DNA from: Aphidius gifuensis
Lineage: Eukaryota > Arthropoda > Insecta > Hymenoptera > Braconidae
Assembly (NCBI RefSeq): GCF_014905175.1
Contig: NC_057792.1
Span: 5,642,001 to 5,706,000 of the forward strand
Direction: 5' to 3'
Length of the DNA: 64,000 nt
The notes beneath the pieces were generated by a model. That model saw nothing but the letters and a program-made list of their open reading frames with translations, had not been told where the DNA came from and did no database searches. The translations under genes were made by a program, and so were the position numbers. How positions within the stretch are numbered: the first letter of the stretch is position 1; each line of letters begins with the position of its first letter. Below, in pieces: positions 24,356 through 38,109 of the stretch.

Positions 24356-27300
24356 ATGAGTGTTTTTGGTGATTTTCAAAGGGTTTGGGTGGAAAGATTT
24401 CCTGACAGTTCATTGCCTGCTGCGTGGGAGGAGGATGTCAGGGCTAATTTATTAAAACACAAAGAAAAAGTATGTATTTTTTTTATTATTTAATATAAAT
24501 TTTGTGGTTTTTTTTTTTGTTATTAAATAATGATTCATCTATATAGGTTGCTGGCTTGAGAGAAGAACTTGAAAAAGAAGAATTTTATGTTGAATATTTA
24601 GAGAGATTATTGGCAGATGTTGAACATCATAAAAAACTTGCTGAAACAACAAATACATCAATATTATTAACAAATCCATCAATAATAAAAAATGATGTAA
24701 AAAATAATAAAAATATAAATGATAATAAATTATTAAATTGTGAAAATATAAATAATAATGGTAATGATGAGCCATCAGCACCACCAGAAGAATCACCATT
24801 ATCTGAGCAATCACCAGAAATACCAGTTAGAAAAGACATAAGTAAATTACAAGATAAATGTGTATCTGAATTAAGTTATTCATTAGCAACATCAAAACGT
24901 CCAAAAAGTGAAATACCAAATAATTATAATAAATTATTATCTGTACAACGTAGAAATAGTGATACAGATATACCAAGTAATTATATAACAGTTATTGAAG
25001 TTACAGGAAGTAGTAAACGTGATAAAAATGATGATGATGATGATGATGATAATGATGATGATAATAAATTGAATGAATTAAATAAAGTTAATGAAGATAC
25101 AAATGGTGAAATTGAACAACAACAAGAAGGAGTAAAAAAAAAAAGTAATAATAAAATTATTATTGAAGATAGTGAAGATGGTGATGCTGAAATATCAGAA
25201 GATGAACCATTTTATGATTCAGTTCCACTTGATCAAACTGGTGAATATGTTTATATTGATTCAAGATTACCAATAATAAATAAAAATAATAAATCATCAT
25301 CAACAAAAAGACCACCATCATTACCAGATTCACCAGGTAATCGTAGTAATTATGTTAATATTGATTATTTTATACAACACAGAACAACAATTGATTCAGA
25401 GGATGAAGAAAATATTGTAACATCTGCACCACAAATTTTATTAAGAACATTAAGTACAGATAATGAAACATTTAATAATAGTGATACTGAACGTACAAGT
25501 TTAAGTGAAGGTAGTTTAGAATCACCAACACCAACAACACCAAGACGACAATTAAATAAAGATAAAAAAATTAATAATCATAATAATGATGATGATGATA
25601 GAATATATATGATTAAATGTATTGTTAATTCAGTTGTTGAATCAGAAACAATATATGTTGAATGTTTAAATGTTATGTTACAATATATGAAAGCAATACG
25701 TGCAACATTAACAACATCACAACCAGTTATTAGTGAAGAAGAATTTGGTACAATGTTTTATAAAATACCAGAACTTTATGGTTTACATAAAAATTTTTTG
25801 GATGAATTAAGAAAAAAATTAGATAAATGGGAAATTAAAACAACAATTGGTGAACAATTTAAATTAATGGCTAGTAATATTAATCTTTATGGTGCATTTT
25901 TACATAATTATGCAAGAGCAACTGATACTGTAAGACGTTGTTCAGCACAATCATTACAATTTGGTGAAATAACAAAAGATATTAGATTAAAAGGTTTTCC
26001 AAAAGGTGGTCCTGGTTTATCACTTGAAGATTTATTACATAAACCAGTTGCAAGAGTACAAAAAAATGCACTAGTATTACATGATTTATTAAAACATACA
26101 CCAACAAATCATGCTGATAATATACCATTAACTGAAGCATTAACAATGACAAGAAATTTTTTAGATGAATTTAATATTATACAAACAAAATCAATGTTTC
26201 CAACTCATGATAGAGCACAAAGAAGACTTGTTAAAAATTCATTTATTGTTGAATTATCTGATGGTCATAGAAAATTACGTCATTTATTTTTATTTAATGA
26301 TGTTATTGCATGTGCTAAATATAAAGCATCTGGTAGAGATAAATTTACATTTGAATTAAAATGGTATTTACCTGTATCTGAAGTAACTGTATCAGATGAT
26401 GGTATTGAACCAAAAGAAACAAATCCAGCAAATGTTGTATCACTTAGATCACAAGCATGTACTGTTAGAGATCAAATATTATGGGAAGAACATAATGATG
26501 AAAAAAAAAATCGTATTGGTTCAAGATGTTCAGAAAAAAATCGTAAAAAATTAGCTGAACTTGAAGCACAATTGGTACTTGCATCACCAAATTTATTATT
26601 ACGTGTTGTTCATAAAAATCAATCACGTATACAAACAGCATATACATTTTTTTTATCAAGTGAATTTGAAAAAAATCAATGGATTGAAGCTGTTGAAGCA
26701 TTACAACAAGGTGGACAACCACCAGGTATATTACCATTATCAATGTATGAATTACAAGCTTGGGTAACTGCTTGTAGAACATATTTACAAACTGATATGG
26801 GATCTTATCTTATGAGATCAGGTAGAGATGAAAGTTTATTACTTGGTGATTTACATTTAACACTTGTTGGTTTAACACCACCTGGTCTTGATAGACCTGG
26901 TGAACTTTATATTGTTGTTGAAGTTGATAGTTATGGACATTATTTTAAACGTGCTAAAAGTAGTATTGCCAAAGGTAAAACATCAACATGGGGTGAAACA
27001 TTTGTTGTTGAACTTGAAGGAAGTCAAAATTTAAGAATTTTATTGTATGAAGATTGTAGTGGAAGATCTGTATTACGTGGTAAATGTACACAAAAATTAA
27101 GTAGAAGTTGGCTACAATCTGATCCAGTTGAAAGAGCACTTAATTTAGGTCCAGCAAGTCTTGATGTTGGCTTGACATTTGTACCAAGTGAAGTTACATT
27201 AAGAAGAGTACCATCAGCAAAACCTCAAGGTCTTTTTGGTGCTAAAATACAATTAGTTTGCAAGTATGTATATAAATATTATTTTAATTAAATTTTATAA

Positions 27301-28005
27301 TTTATTTATTCGTTTTTTTTTTTTTTTTTTCTTCAGGAGAGAAAAGCGAAATGTTCCTTTTATCATAACTGCGTGTGTCAGAGAAGTGGAACGTAGAGGA
27401 ATGGCTGAAATTGGTCTTTATCGTGTATCTGGTTCTGCATCAGATGTTACTAAATTGCGAAAGTCATTTGAAAGCAATTCATATGAAGCTGAACAACTTT
27501 TAAAAGAAGTAAATATACCTATATAATTATTATTTATCATTTAAATTATCTATATTAATTATTATTTTAATTATTATATTAATAGGTTGATGTACATTCA
27601 GTAACTGGTGTATTAAAATTATATCTTCGTGAAATGCCAGAGGCATTATTTACTGATGCACTTTATCCATCTTTTCTTGAGGCATTTCAAACTGGTGAAA
27701 TAACAAGAAGTGGTTGTCTTCGTCTGGTTTACGAAAATTTACCAAGTGTTAATAAATCAGTTATTGATTTTATTCTTGGTCATCTTGGAAAAGTTAATAA
27801 ACATGAAGCACAAAATAAAATGTCACTTCATAATCTTGCAACAGTATTTGGACCAACATTATTAAGACCAGGTATAAGTAATTCACGAACAGATCCAAAA
27901 AGTCGTGATCCACTTGCTGCTGGTACTGTTGATGTTATGGCACAAGCTGGTATATTATATTGTTTTTTACAAATGAATATTCGAGAAAATAATCAATCGC
28001 TTTAA
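24356..28005 (+). CDS. BCR/ABR-like RhoGEF-RhoGAP (RhoGAP1A type)
   Basis: A dual regulator of Rho-family GTPases: a DH-PH unit can load GTP and a RhoGAP domain stimulates hydrolysis. Four coding exons: 24356-24469, 24547-27263, 27337-27508 and 27586-28005, 1140 residues. The N-terminal 70 residues (FQRVWVERFPDS, then a helical stretch) match the BCR oligomerisation coiled coil. About 300 low-complexity residues rich in Asn, Asp and Ser follow. DH runs from about 392 to 585, PH about 598-757, a C2 domain about 804-920 (GDLHLTLVGL onward) and RhoGAP about 945-1140, with the arginine finger at about Arg973 in GLYRVSGSAS. There is no kinase-like region at the N-terminus as described for vertebrate BCR. 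Domain order is exactly that of BCR/ABR. Confidence 0.93.
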
Positions 28006-29018
28006 TCTAGTCCAGACATATATAATACAAAATTAAATAATAACAATGATAATAATAAAATAAATAAAAATATATATTTAATCATAAGAACACAATATTG
28101 AAATTAATGAGCAATAAATTTTTTATTATTATCAATGCTCATCATTATTATTAGTATTATTATATTTTCATTGATTTTTTTTTTTTTATTTTAAATTCAA
28201 TTATTATCCAATACAATAGATATATATTTGGAAAATCATTCAACTTGAATATTTGTTTTAAAAATATTTTCATACTTGACAATATTTTCAATATCTTAAA
28301 ATTTATTATGATAATCACTGAGACTGATAAGCCAGTACATACTAACAAATAATAAATAGACTTTTGACATTTTTTAAAAAAACATATACATTATATTTAA
28401 AAAAAAAAAAATATATATTTCGTATTTTTACACGAAATTTAAAACGCAATAAGCGTATACTTTATATCTATTTTCAAAACTTAGATATAGCAAGATAAAA
28501 AAAAAACAAACATTTTTTTAATACTTTGATAAATAATATTATGAAAAAAAAAAAAAAAAAAAATCTTAAATTCGCTTGGTAAATTTAAAAATAATTACCT
28601 TTTTTTTTGTTCTCATTTTTTTTATGTGTGTGTGGATAAATTTTTTTAAAATTATTTATATGTTTATTTTAAATGTTTAACTTAATTTTTAAATGTGTGA
28701 AAAAAAAAAAAAAGAAATTAAATTAAATTTGGGTCGTATTGTATTATGTATTATGATATTTGTTTGATGAATTTTAATTTAAATATAATTAAACAAAAAA
28801 AAAGATAAGAGATTTTTTTTTTCTTAATCAGCTGTTTTTTTTTTTTTGTACAATTTTTTACTCAGTGTTAAAACAATTGATTGTATGAAATAAATAAAAT
28901 GACAAGAATAATAATAATAAAATAAAAAAGAAAGTATATATCATTGTGAACTAAATTAATTATTTTTTTGGCATACCATATAATTATTTGGGTGTTAATT
29001 TTGTTGATGAATTTTAAA
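28006..29018. other. 3' flanks of two convergent genes
   Basis: Convergent ends of the BCR-like gene (plus) and the copper monooxygenase gene (minus). Extremely AT-rich with many A and T runs, including an 18-base A run near 28545; no gene seen. Confidence 0.4.
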
Positions 29019-31459
29019 TTACATTGATTGATCAAGATTGTTGTTGTGGCTATTGATACTGGGACAATCACGAGCTGGTGGTGCAAGTGGAAGTTTAACA
29101 GGTGTTGCAGCACTATTGTCCCATAAACCAGGTAAACGTGATCCATCTGAACTGTTGCATTGCATACCTATTGCATTGTTAAAATTATAAATTAATAATA
29201 AGAAATGTCAATAGTTGAAAATGTAAATTACTTAGTGGTGCTGCTTGGTATAAATCATGAAGAGCTGCAACTCTAATTTTAGTCCATTCAATGTTCTTGT
29301 AACTTGTTGATATTTCATCGTCGAAATTTGTTTTTTGATTTTCCCATTCACGCATGTAACGAAAATATGTTCTCAATGCATCATCACTTATTGAACTTTT
29401 ACAAACCTTAAATCAATTAATAAAAAAAATAATCGAAAAACTCGTTTTAATGGAAAAATAAAATTTAAAAAAAAATTACCTCGAGTCTTGCGTTTGGATA
29501 ATAATGAATATAATTGACGCACATTTCATCAGATATTGAAAAACCTCCAAGTGTCACATTCTCTCGGTCAAGTGTGTTATAAGAACATGTTGTTATCAAT
29601 GAATCACCCTGTAATATTATTTGACCTAGAATTTCAATAAATTCCAAAGAAAAAAAAAAAAATACAAAGAGATTAAATAAAATAAAAAGGGTAAAAATAC
29701 CGGCATAACGTGAACGGGTTTAGGTAAAAGACGTATTTCTTGAAAATGAGTTGAATAATGATTATCATAATTAAGAGGAGATAATTCTTGTCCATCTCTT
29801 ATATGACGAGTTTGAACTTTTGTACCAGTTAAATGAGTATGAAGCTGTGATCCAAATACATAAATACCAGATTGTGGTAATCCAACACCAGTACATTCAG
29901 CAATACAATGTCCAGAAAGTTCAAATGATTCCTTGTTTTAATTTAACAAAAATAAAATTATAAATAATTATTTATTTATTTAAAATATATATATTTACCT
30001 GACGTGGTGGTATAGCCATTTTATCAATATACTCAAGACCCAATTCAATAACACCAGCATCATATTTTCTTAATGTTTCAGTTAAATAAAATTCAATTCC
30101 TGATGAATCAATTTTTTCTTTAATACGTTCAGGATTATTATAATGTATTTCAAGCATAATATAAGGATTAAATTGTTCACCACCAATTGATAAACCAGTT
30201 TCTTTTGGATAAACAAATGCATCAGCACCCATTGCCCATGCTGCTAATACTTTTTTACATATCTAAAAATTAATTAATAATTAAACAAAATAAATTTAAC
30301 ATAATAAAATTATATACTTGAGTTGCTTGAGGACGATCTGGTGAATCACATGGTCCACTATATAATGGTACTGATGCATCAATTGATCCAGCACAATGAA
30401 AAACTTCCATATGATGAACTAAATGTTCATTTCCTTTTTGAATAGCTGGTCCAAATTGCAATATATGATGTCTAAATACAAAAAAATATAATAATATACA
30501 TTATATTAATAAAATAATTAATGTTTTATAAAAAAATATATATTACTTTTTAGATAATATATGCGGAAGTCTTTGTACACGACACCAATATGTTGTTTCA
30601 ACATCAGGAACACGTACTTGATCAGCAAGAAGCTCATATTTCCATGTGTCTGTTGGAAATATATTATTAATATGTTTACCAAATTTGAGAAGTTCAGTTC
30701 TTGACATGCTTGATGATGTTGAATCAGCAATAATATCAAGTCCATTTAATGATGATAATGGACCAGTTCCTTTAGACCATACGATGTGGGTGGTACCTCT
30801 CTATAATGCCGCAATATATATTATCATAATAATTATAAAACATATCAAATATCAATGATAAATCTACTTTGTTTTTTTTTTTTTTTCATATATATAATAT
30901 ACCTCGATAACATAATCATGCACGTCACAAGTATCAAATTTACGTGTAAATGCAAATTTAGTTAAATTATTTATGTCTGGTTTTTTCCAAACAAATCCAT
31001 TGCAATCTTGATGTTCATCTATATTTAATATTCCATTTTCATTTGACCAAGCATCCTAATTTTAATAATAATAAATTAATTAGAAATTGATTTTTTAATT
31101 ATTTATAAAACTTTTTAATTACATTAAAATGAACATCACGATGCCAGTCAATCCACAGTACACAATAATCAGCATTTTTAAATTCACCACGTTTTGAAAA
31201 GCCAATAGCAAACCATGAAAATTCATCAGCTGAATAATGAATTTCAATTTCAACTGTTTCATCAATTGGCTGTATTCTAAATAATAATTTAATAATTAAT
31301 AATTTTATTTTGTTATTTAAAAATTGGTAAAGAATATTACCGCCAATTAAATGTCGCTTCAGAACCAAGTGGAATTTTATGAATTGATAATTGATGATGA
31401 TCACTAGAACGTAATGAAATAACTGTTTTAATGATAAACAAAATTACAATTAATTTCAT
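29019..31459 (-). CDS. DBH-like copper monooxygenase (MOXD1 homologue; tyramine beta-hydroxylase relative)
   Basis: Copper type II ascorbate-dependent monooxygenase of the secretory pathway; relatives hydroxylate dopamine or tyramine, while MOXD1 substrates are unclear. Ten exons, minus strand: 31459-31341, 31276-31123, 31055-30903, 30800-30547, 30471-30318, 30262-29999, 29931-29701, 29608-29480, 29406-29232 and 29167-29019; 593 residues. A signal peptide (MKLIVILFIIKTVIS) precedes a DOMON domain (FAIGFSKRGEF, TRKFDTCD). The CuA ligands are in HLVHHMEVFHC and MLEIHYNNP; the CuB ligands are in QLHTHLTG and the Met of ISDEMCVNYIHYYP. All expected ligands are present. The DOMON segment with ADYCVLWIDWH suggests MOXD1 rather than tyramine beta-hydroxylase, but the C-terminus (PLSMQCNSSDG) resembles the latter, so the subfamily is open. 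Confidence 0.88.
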
Positions 31460-34207
31460 GATTATTAAATTTCGATTCTTGTGACTTTAGCAATTGAGAC
31501 AACTCAACGTTTTGTCAGCATTTAAGAATTATTTAATATTATCAGAAAAATCATATTCAAGTCAAGTCATGAAAGCGCATACTCCAAATAAAATTTTATC
31601 AAGTCTAATAACATCTGAGCATGTGCGATAAAAAACTTTCCTTGTTTTGCGCTTTCTCATTCATCAATTTGTACTAAAAACTTTCTCTTAAAACTATTTT
31701 TTATATATTAAAACAATATAATTATAAAATTGTATTCATTTTAAAAAATCTCAATCAAATGTAACATCATTTTTTTATACTAATTATCATTAAACAAATT
31801 GATGAATAATTTAGACAAATTTAAATGATAATCATTTAAATATCATTGATGAAAACATAAATAAAAAATAAAATATAGGTCGTGGTTTTTAATGAAAAAA
31901 ATAAATATCAACACATTGAAGAATCGAAATTGAATTCCTTGGTGAAACCATAAATACCATTTAAGCTATAAAAGCACGTATGGAATGTCGTTATATTAAA
32001 ATGCCAAAATGAAGACGTACATGTTGAGATGAAGTATTCTCCATTGTTCATATTAAACTCCATCTAAAAAAAAAAAAGGGGAATACCAATATAAAAATTC
32101 CAACGAGTCTTATGATTCATCAACTATTCTCATCATCATCATTAGCATAAATATTTAAAATAAATTACCAAAATTAACTTATAAACAATTATTTATAATT
32201 GTTTTTAAATTATTAATAAATGCACTTTGATCAGTATCAAAGTTTTGTGAGTCATTGCCCCTAACTGCAACCCATAAATTTTTCTGTCTGCAACAAAAAA
32301 AAAAATAATAATTACCAGATGAAAATAAAAATATTTAAACAATAAATTTACAAAAAAAAAAATAAATTTTTTTTAAATAAATAAACAATTTAAATTATAT
32401 TAAATTTATATTATCATCTTGATTATTGATATTTTAAATAATCTTGTATTTATTTTTATATTGATGATGATACTATTGGTATTGGCAAGAAGACGATGAT
32501 GTGAGAAAAAAAAAATAAAAAAAATAATAAAAATTAAAGTGGCATCGTTAATATATAAGAGATAGAGACAGTAAGTAAAGCAAAGTAAAGCTGAAGCTAA
32601 TACACATACATGCACAGTAAAAAAAAAAATTATTTCGTTAGCTTTGGCATTGTATAGCTGAATGTTAAGACTGTGCTCCATTCTGTTAACTCAGTTGAAC
32701 GTCAGACGCCAAGCACGTCAAACGTTAATTAAAAAATAAATAATATTAATATATTATTAACTCTGTGGGCTAAAGTGTCGGAGCAAATGGTCCATTGCTA
32801 TATAATTAAAAAAATTATAAAATTTTTAATTAAATGTGATCATTGATTTATTGGCATGAAATTATTATTCATTTGCAATAATACACAAGACATTATTACT
32901 CAATCAAATGTAAGTTTTTTTAAAAAATATTAAAAAATATACTAATTACACTATTTTATTAATAATTTTATTTATTTTTAATTAATTATTTAAATTTTCT
33001 TGATTATAATCTTAACTCAATTTACTCCAAAACACACTTAGCACAATATTATACAACAAAATACTCCATTTTATTTTCTCAAAATTTTACAAATGGTAAT
33101 TACCATTGTTATTATTTTTTATAAATACCTTACAAGTTCTTTTAACAGTGTAAATAATTTTTAAAAAAATATATAACTTGTTAAAATTTAATAAGCGCCA
33201 GTGATAGCATTTTTTTTTTTTTTCTACTGATAACGAGTATGTTTAATAATAATCATCAGGATGACACGTGCTCCCGGTCAATAGAAAAAAAAAAAATAAT
33301 AAAATTTTTTAAATTAAATATTATTGTAATTTATTGATACGTAAAAAATTAATTAATTCAAATAATTGTCCCTGAATTTATAACATTAAATATCACCTGA
33401 GTTAATATATTTTTTATTTAACACTGATTATTATTATCATTTTTGTTTTATTTTTTTTTTTTAAAATGATTGTCCTCGAGTATTTGTTTGAATGTCATTA
33501 CTTGCGCCGTAAATTGTTATAAAAATAAAAAATAAATAAAATAATATATTTATAGATGTATATTATATTTTTTAAAAAAACATATTCTATTTTTATATAT
33601 ATATATTATTTTGTAAGATGAAAATTAAGTTAATATATATATATAAAATTAACAAAGAAATTATAAAATATTATTGGCAAGTATTTTTAGATGATATGAT
33701 CATTCGAGAAAATCATAAATTGCGATTAAGGGTTTAATCATGCGTGACTCATTGTAATTTAAAATAATAATTATTATTTCTCAATAATACAACGTCGTAT
33801 GACTTATGATGCTTCGAGAATAAACTTGCTAATAAGTTAAATAATTTTAATTTGTTCTGTTAATGAGTTGACGGTTTTTTTTTTTATTCTTCAACCAGTT
33901 TAACAAGTTTAAAATTAACGTCATGATTAAATTATAATAATTAAAATAATATTTAATTTAATTATTTTACAGAATACTAAACTGGATCCAAGGTGTCTAA
34001 GTAATTAGACAAAAACCCAGAAGAAGAAGAAATAAAAAATTGTAATCGATGGGTTGAGAAACGCCCCGTATGTTGTTTTTGATAAAAACATAAAAAATTG
34101 ATAAACTGCAATAGAAAAAAACATAACAAAATTAATTGATATAAATATTATCTAATTGAAATATAAAATTTTATTAAAATTTAATTGTCGTTTACCGATG
34201 AGTAAAA
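31460..34207. promoter_or_regulatory. Long divergent intergenic region; untranslated first exon of the PLBD-like gene
   Basis: No coding sequence seen. A GC-richer stretch at about 32625-32730 is a probable promoter. A splice donor after CAATCAAAT (exon end about 32909) and an acceptor TTTTACAG (exon start about 33973) suggest a 5' untranslated exon and a 1.06-kb intron upstream of the ATG at 34208. The rest is AT-rich simple sequence. Confidence 0.4.
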
Positions 34208-36277
34208 ATGTTGAAGGTTGTAGGAGCATCGTGGTTGCAGACACGTATTTCAACTTATATTCTTGTTGCTGTTATATTATTGGGTCTTGGTGCAATAATT
34301 ATTGGTGAATTTGGTAGAGTTGAAAATGATGGTACATACACAGCAATATTATCATGGAATCCAATAGTTGGTTATCAAATTGATTTTTTAGGACAATCAA
34401 ATAATTTATCAAATTTACCAAAAGATATTGCTGCAAAAGCATATTATCGTACAAAAATTCATAAAATTGGTTGGTCATTTGTTGAAATTGAAACAACACC
34501 AAGTTATCCAGATTCTGTACAAGCATATGCTGCTGGTTTTCTTGAAGGTAGTCTAACATGGCAATTGATACATCATCATTGGTCAAATACAATAAATGCT
34601 GCATGTTTATTACAAGAAGAAACATGTAAAATAATTCGTAAAGCATTTAGTAATGATGTTGCACTTAAAAAATTTCGTAATAAAATTGATACACTTGGTA
34701 GTAAAGATTCATATTGGCATATGATTAGTTTATTTTATGCTCAATTAAATGGTCTTGAAGATGGCTGGCGTTATACTGTTATGAAAAGTAGAAAAAATGT
34801 TAATATTGCACATTCGGATTTTATTTGGCTAGCATTAGCTGGTGATATGTTTAATTTTGGAACAAATGATACATCATCACGTGATTTTACAGCTGATATT
34901 GGTGGTATATTGATCAAATATTTATCACATGATAATCCAGATGTTGAACCAGCACTTGCAATCTTTCATCACACAGCTGCACCGTAAGTTTTTTCCTTTT
35001 TTTTATTAAACTAAAATTATAAATAATTTGTTAATTAATAAATAAGCTAATATAATCTTATATTTCTTTTGAAAATAATTTTTCCATGCATTACATTGGA
35101 AAATAATAATACGGTATTGGAATTTTTCTTGATATAACTTTTATCAATGTTCATTATCTTGTAAAGATATCAAATGTTAATTGTAAATTACTTTTTTTTA
35201 TGTTGCTTATCAATAGATACAACAAGATGCTGAGATTGTTGAAAAGATATAAATTTGGTTATCATGTTAATGATGATTATGGCGCTGAACGAGTACCAAC
35301 AAATTCCATTGCAATGTCATCATATCCTGGTGCATTATCATCACAAGACGAATATTATATTATCAGTAGTAAAAAAAATCAAGATCTTATTGTTACTGGA
35401 AGACCATTAAGAACTAGCAACATGAAAAAACAAGTTGACAATGAAATAATAAATACTCTAAATAAAAATTATGAATCTGTAAGAATTTTTTCTCTGTTAA
35501 TTACTTACTATTATCAAGTATGCTTTAATATTAATTATGTTGTTGTTTTTTTTTTTTGTTTAGCATATCATCATGTCACCAGCAAGAATAATGGCAGCAA
35601 ATTGGTTGTCACTTGATGGTAATGATTGGTCAAAATTATTAGCACGTCGTGATGACACTGATATATCAAGACCAATTCAATGGGCAATTATAAGAGTTAT
35701 TGATTCATCAATTTGGCTTGTTGAACAACATTCACGAACAACTCATATAAGTGACTACACAAAAATATTAAATGACAAAAAAATTATATATCTAGATGGT
35801 TTTTCAAGATTTAAAAAACCTGATAATATTGATATTTCAAAACAATCAAAATTTAAAACACCAGAATTAATTGAACCAACAGATGAATTAAATAAAAAAC
35901 CAATTAAAAAAACAAAAATTTTGGTAAATAGATTAAAAGAAATTGCTGAAAATAATAATGATGATACAACATTAAAAATTAAACAGTTTAATAAAATTAA
36001 TGATACAAAATTAAATAATAATTCATCAAGACATAATAATTTTAAATTTAGAGGTGAATTTAATGATGTACCATTACCATTTGGTGTTATTGATACTAAA
36101 ATTACAATTATTAATAATGCTGAGATAAAAACATTTACTGCAATATGTGGACCAAGTAAAACAAATGAAGAAGAACCATTTACATGGTCAAAAACATTTC
36201 CAAAACTATCACATATTGGTCATCCAGATAAATTTGATTTTCCAAGTGTTTCGCCAAAATGGGTATGGTTTGATTAA
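34208..36277 (+). CDS. Phospholipase B-like protein (lamina ancestor type)
   Basis: PLBD proteins are lysosomal or secreted Ntn-hydrolase-fold proteins; the insect member is lamina ancestor (lama). Three exons: 34208-34983, 35217-35478 and 35564-36277, 583 residues. Residues about 15-35 are hydrophobic and would act as a signal anchor or signal peptide. Family hallmarks are AYAAGFLEGSLTWQLIHHHW, the MLRLLKRYKFGY segment, SSYPGALSSQDEYYI, IMAANWLSLDGNDWSKLL and a C-terminus with LPFGVIDTKIT and PFTWSKTFP. A polar Asn/Lys-rich insert of about 80 residues precedes the C-terminal block. Where active relatives have the Cys nucleophile at the start of the CS(S/A)(I/L)IK motif, this protein reads GGILIKYLS, so it may lack activity; that alignment is by eye. 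Confidence 0.85.
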
Positions 36278-36450
36278 TCATCATTAATTCAACAATAAAT
36301 AATAAATATTTACAATGAATTTTACAAAAAAAAATACATCACAAAATCATTAAAATTTTAATCAGATAATATTTTTTTCAATTTGTGTAAAAAATAAATA
36401 AATAGCAAAAAAAAAAAGAAAGAAATTGTACTATTTATTTTTAAATTTTA

Positions 36451-38025
36451 TTATGTATTTTTTTTAAATGATGCAATGAAAAAACCTACCGTATTATTTT
36501 CACTTCCAAAACGTAAAAGATTATCAGCTAAATTTGATGGTAAATCTTCAATTGGATAGCCTGATGATACTGGATATTTTTCAAGATTAAATGAATCATA
36601 TTGTTGTCTTGCTGGATTTAATTTTAAACATGGAAAATTTTTTAATGCCCAAGCAACAATTTCTTCATTTTCAGCAATTGTTATTGTACAAGTTGAGTAT
36701 ACCAATGTTCCGCCATCTTTTAGCAATTCAACTGCCTATTAAAATAGATAAATAATTAATAATTATAATTAAAAATATAAAATTTAATATACCAACTTAC
36801 AGATGTAAATAATTTTTTTTGTAGAGGTACAATTGCACGTAATTCTTTACAAGTTATTTTATTAAAAAGTTGAGGTCTTTTACCAAGTACTGAACATGGT
36901 CCATCAAGTAAAATTTTATCAAATGTTTGCTTAAAAAATGGTGGTTCTAATAATGAATTATTATTTTCATTGGTTATTTGATTATTTACTGATTTTGTTG
37001 CATCGAAACAAAATATATCGACATTTTTACATCCAAATTTTTGACAATTATTTTTCATTTTAGATATTTTTGATTTTATTTTTTCCATAGCAATAATTTT
37101 GCCTTTATTTTTCATTAATGCTGATAAATGAGTTGTTTTATTACCAGGTGCAGCACACATATCAAGTACAATATCATCTGGTTGTGGATCAACAATACGT
37201 GAGCATATTATTGATGGAAAATTTTGTAATAATACAAAACCATCAGGTAAATCAGTTTCATTTAATTGTGGTAAACCAGAAATTGTTTCAATCATTTCAA
37301 TAGCAAGACCAGTACCACAATTACCTTCATGAAATATTTCATTTCTTGTTTGTCTTAATATTCCATATCCCAAATACTTTTTAGAATCATTATCATATTT
37401 TTTGATAAATCCTTTTTTTGATAAACCAGTTATATCAGCATATAAATTAATTTTATCATTTATATTACCACCAGTTAAACCCATAATACCTGGTGCAAAT
37501 ACATGTGAACCTCGTAATACAGCAGCACCACATGCTGCATCAACAACAGCTTCATTATCATGATTAATCATTTCTTTTTCTTGATGACATTTTTTAGCTT
37601 CAATTATAATCAATTCTGGTAATTTTGATTCAATTGATATTGATGATAAACTCTATTTTAGACATATTTATACAATAAATAATATATAAAAATAAACAAT
37701 AATAATTATATTGTATACCTTGTTAATATTTTTCAAGTTTAACAACATTGTCAATATTTTATCAGCATCTGTTAATAATGTGTTGACTCGAAATGTTGTT
37801 ATTTTTGGTGAAATTTGCAGCCATTCAAATAAATCATTTAATTTTTTCTAAAACATGTATTTATTTATTGCATTTAAGTGTTTTAAATTATCCAAATAAT
37901 AATAAATTATAACATAAACATACCTCAACATCAACATCATCAATTTCAGTTATTTTTTTTAAATCTTGTTTTAATTCATCAACAATTGATTGTTGATGTT
38001 TAAATAAACATGTCTCTTGACACAT
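36451..38025 (-). CDS. NSUN6: tRNA (cytosine-5) methyltransferase NSUN6
   Basis: NSUN6 methylates C72 at the 3' end of certain tRNAs (Cys, Thr) and some mRNAs. Four exons, minus strand: 38025-37924, 37847-37719, 37652-36801 and 36735-36451, all phase 0, 455 residues (human 469). An N-terminal helical part is followed by a PUA domain (VLRGSHVFAPGIMGLTGG), which is diagnostic for NSUN6 among the family. The Rossmann SAM-binding motif is VLDMCAAPGNKTTHLS. The two motif Cys residues are in LLDGPCSVLGKRP (motif IV) and VYSTCTITIAENEE (motif VI, catalytic). The protein ends FGSENNTVGFFIASF. Its promoter was partly copied in the neprilysin duplication described at 38.1-44.7 kb. Confidence 0.95.
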
Positions 38026-38109
38026 GGTTATTGTTGATTTATTTATTATTATTAAAACAAAAATTTTTTATATATATAATTTGTGTTTGTTGATAAAATT
38101 GAAAACTGC

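Noticed and set aside
24539..24814. Minus-strand ORF opposite the BCR-like exon
   Set aside because: His/Tyr/Leu-rich antisense shadow of AT-rich coding sequence.
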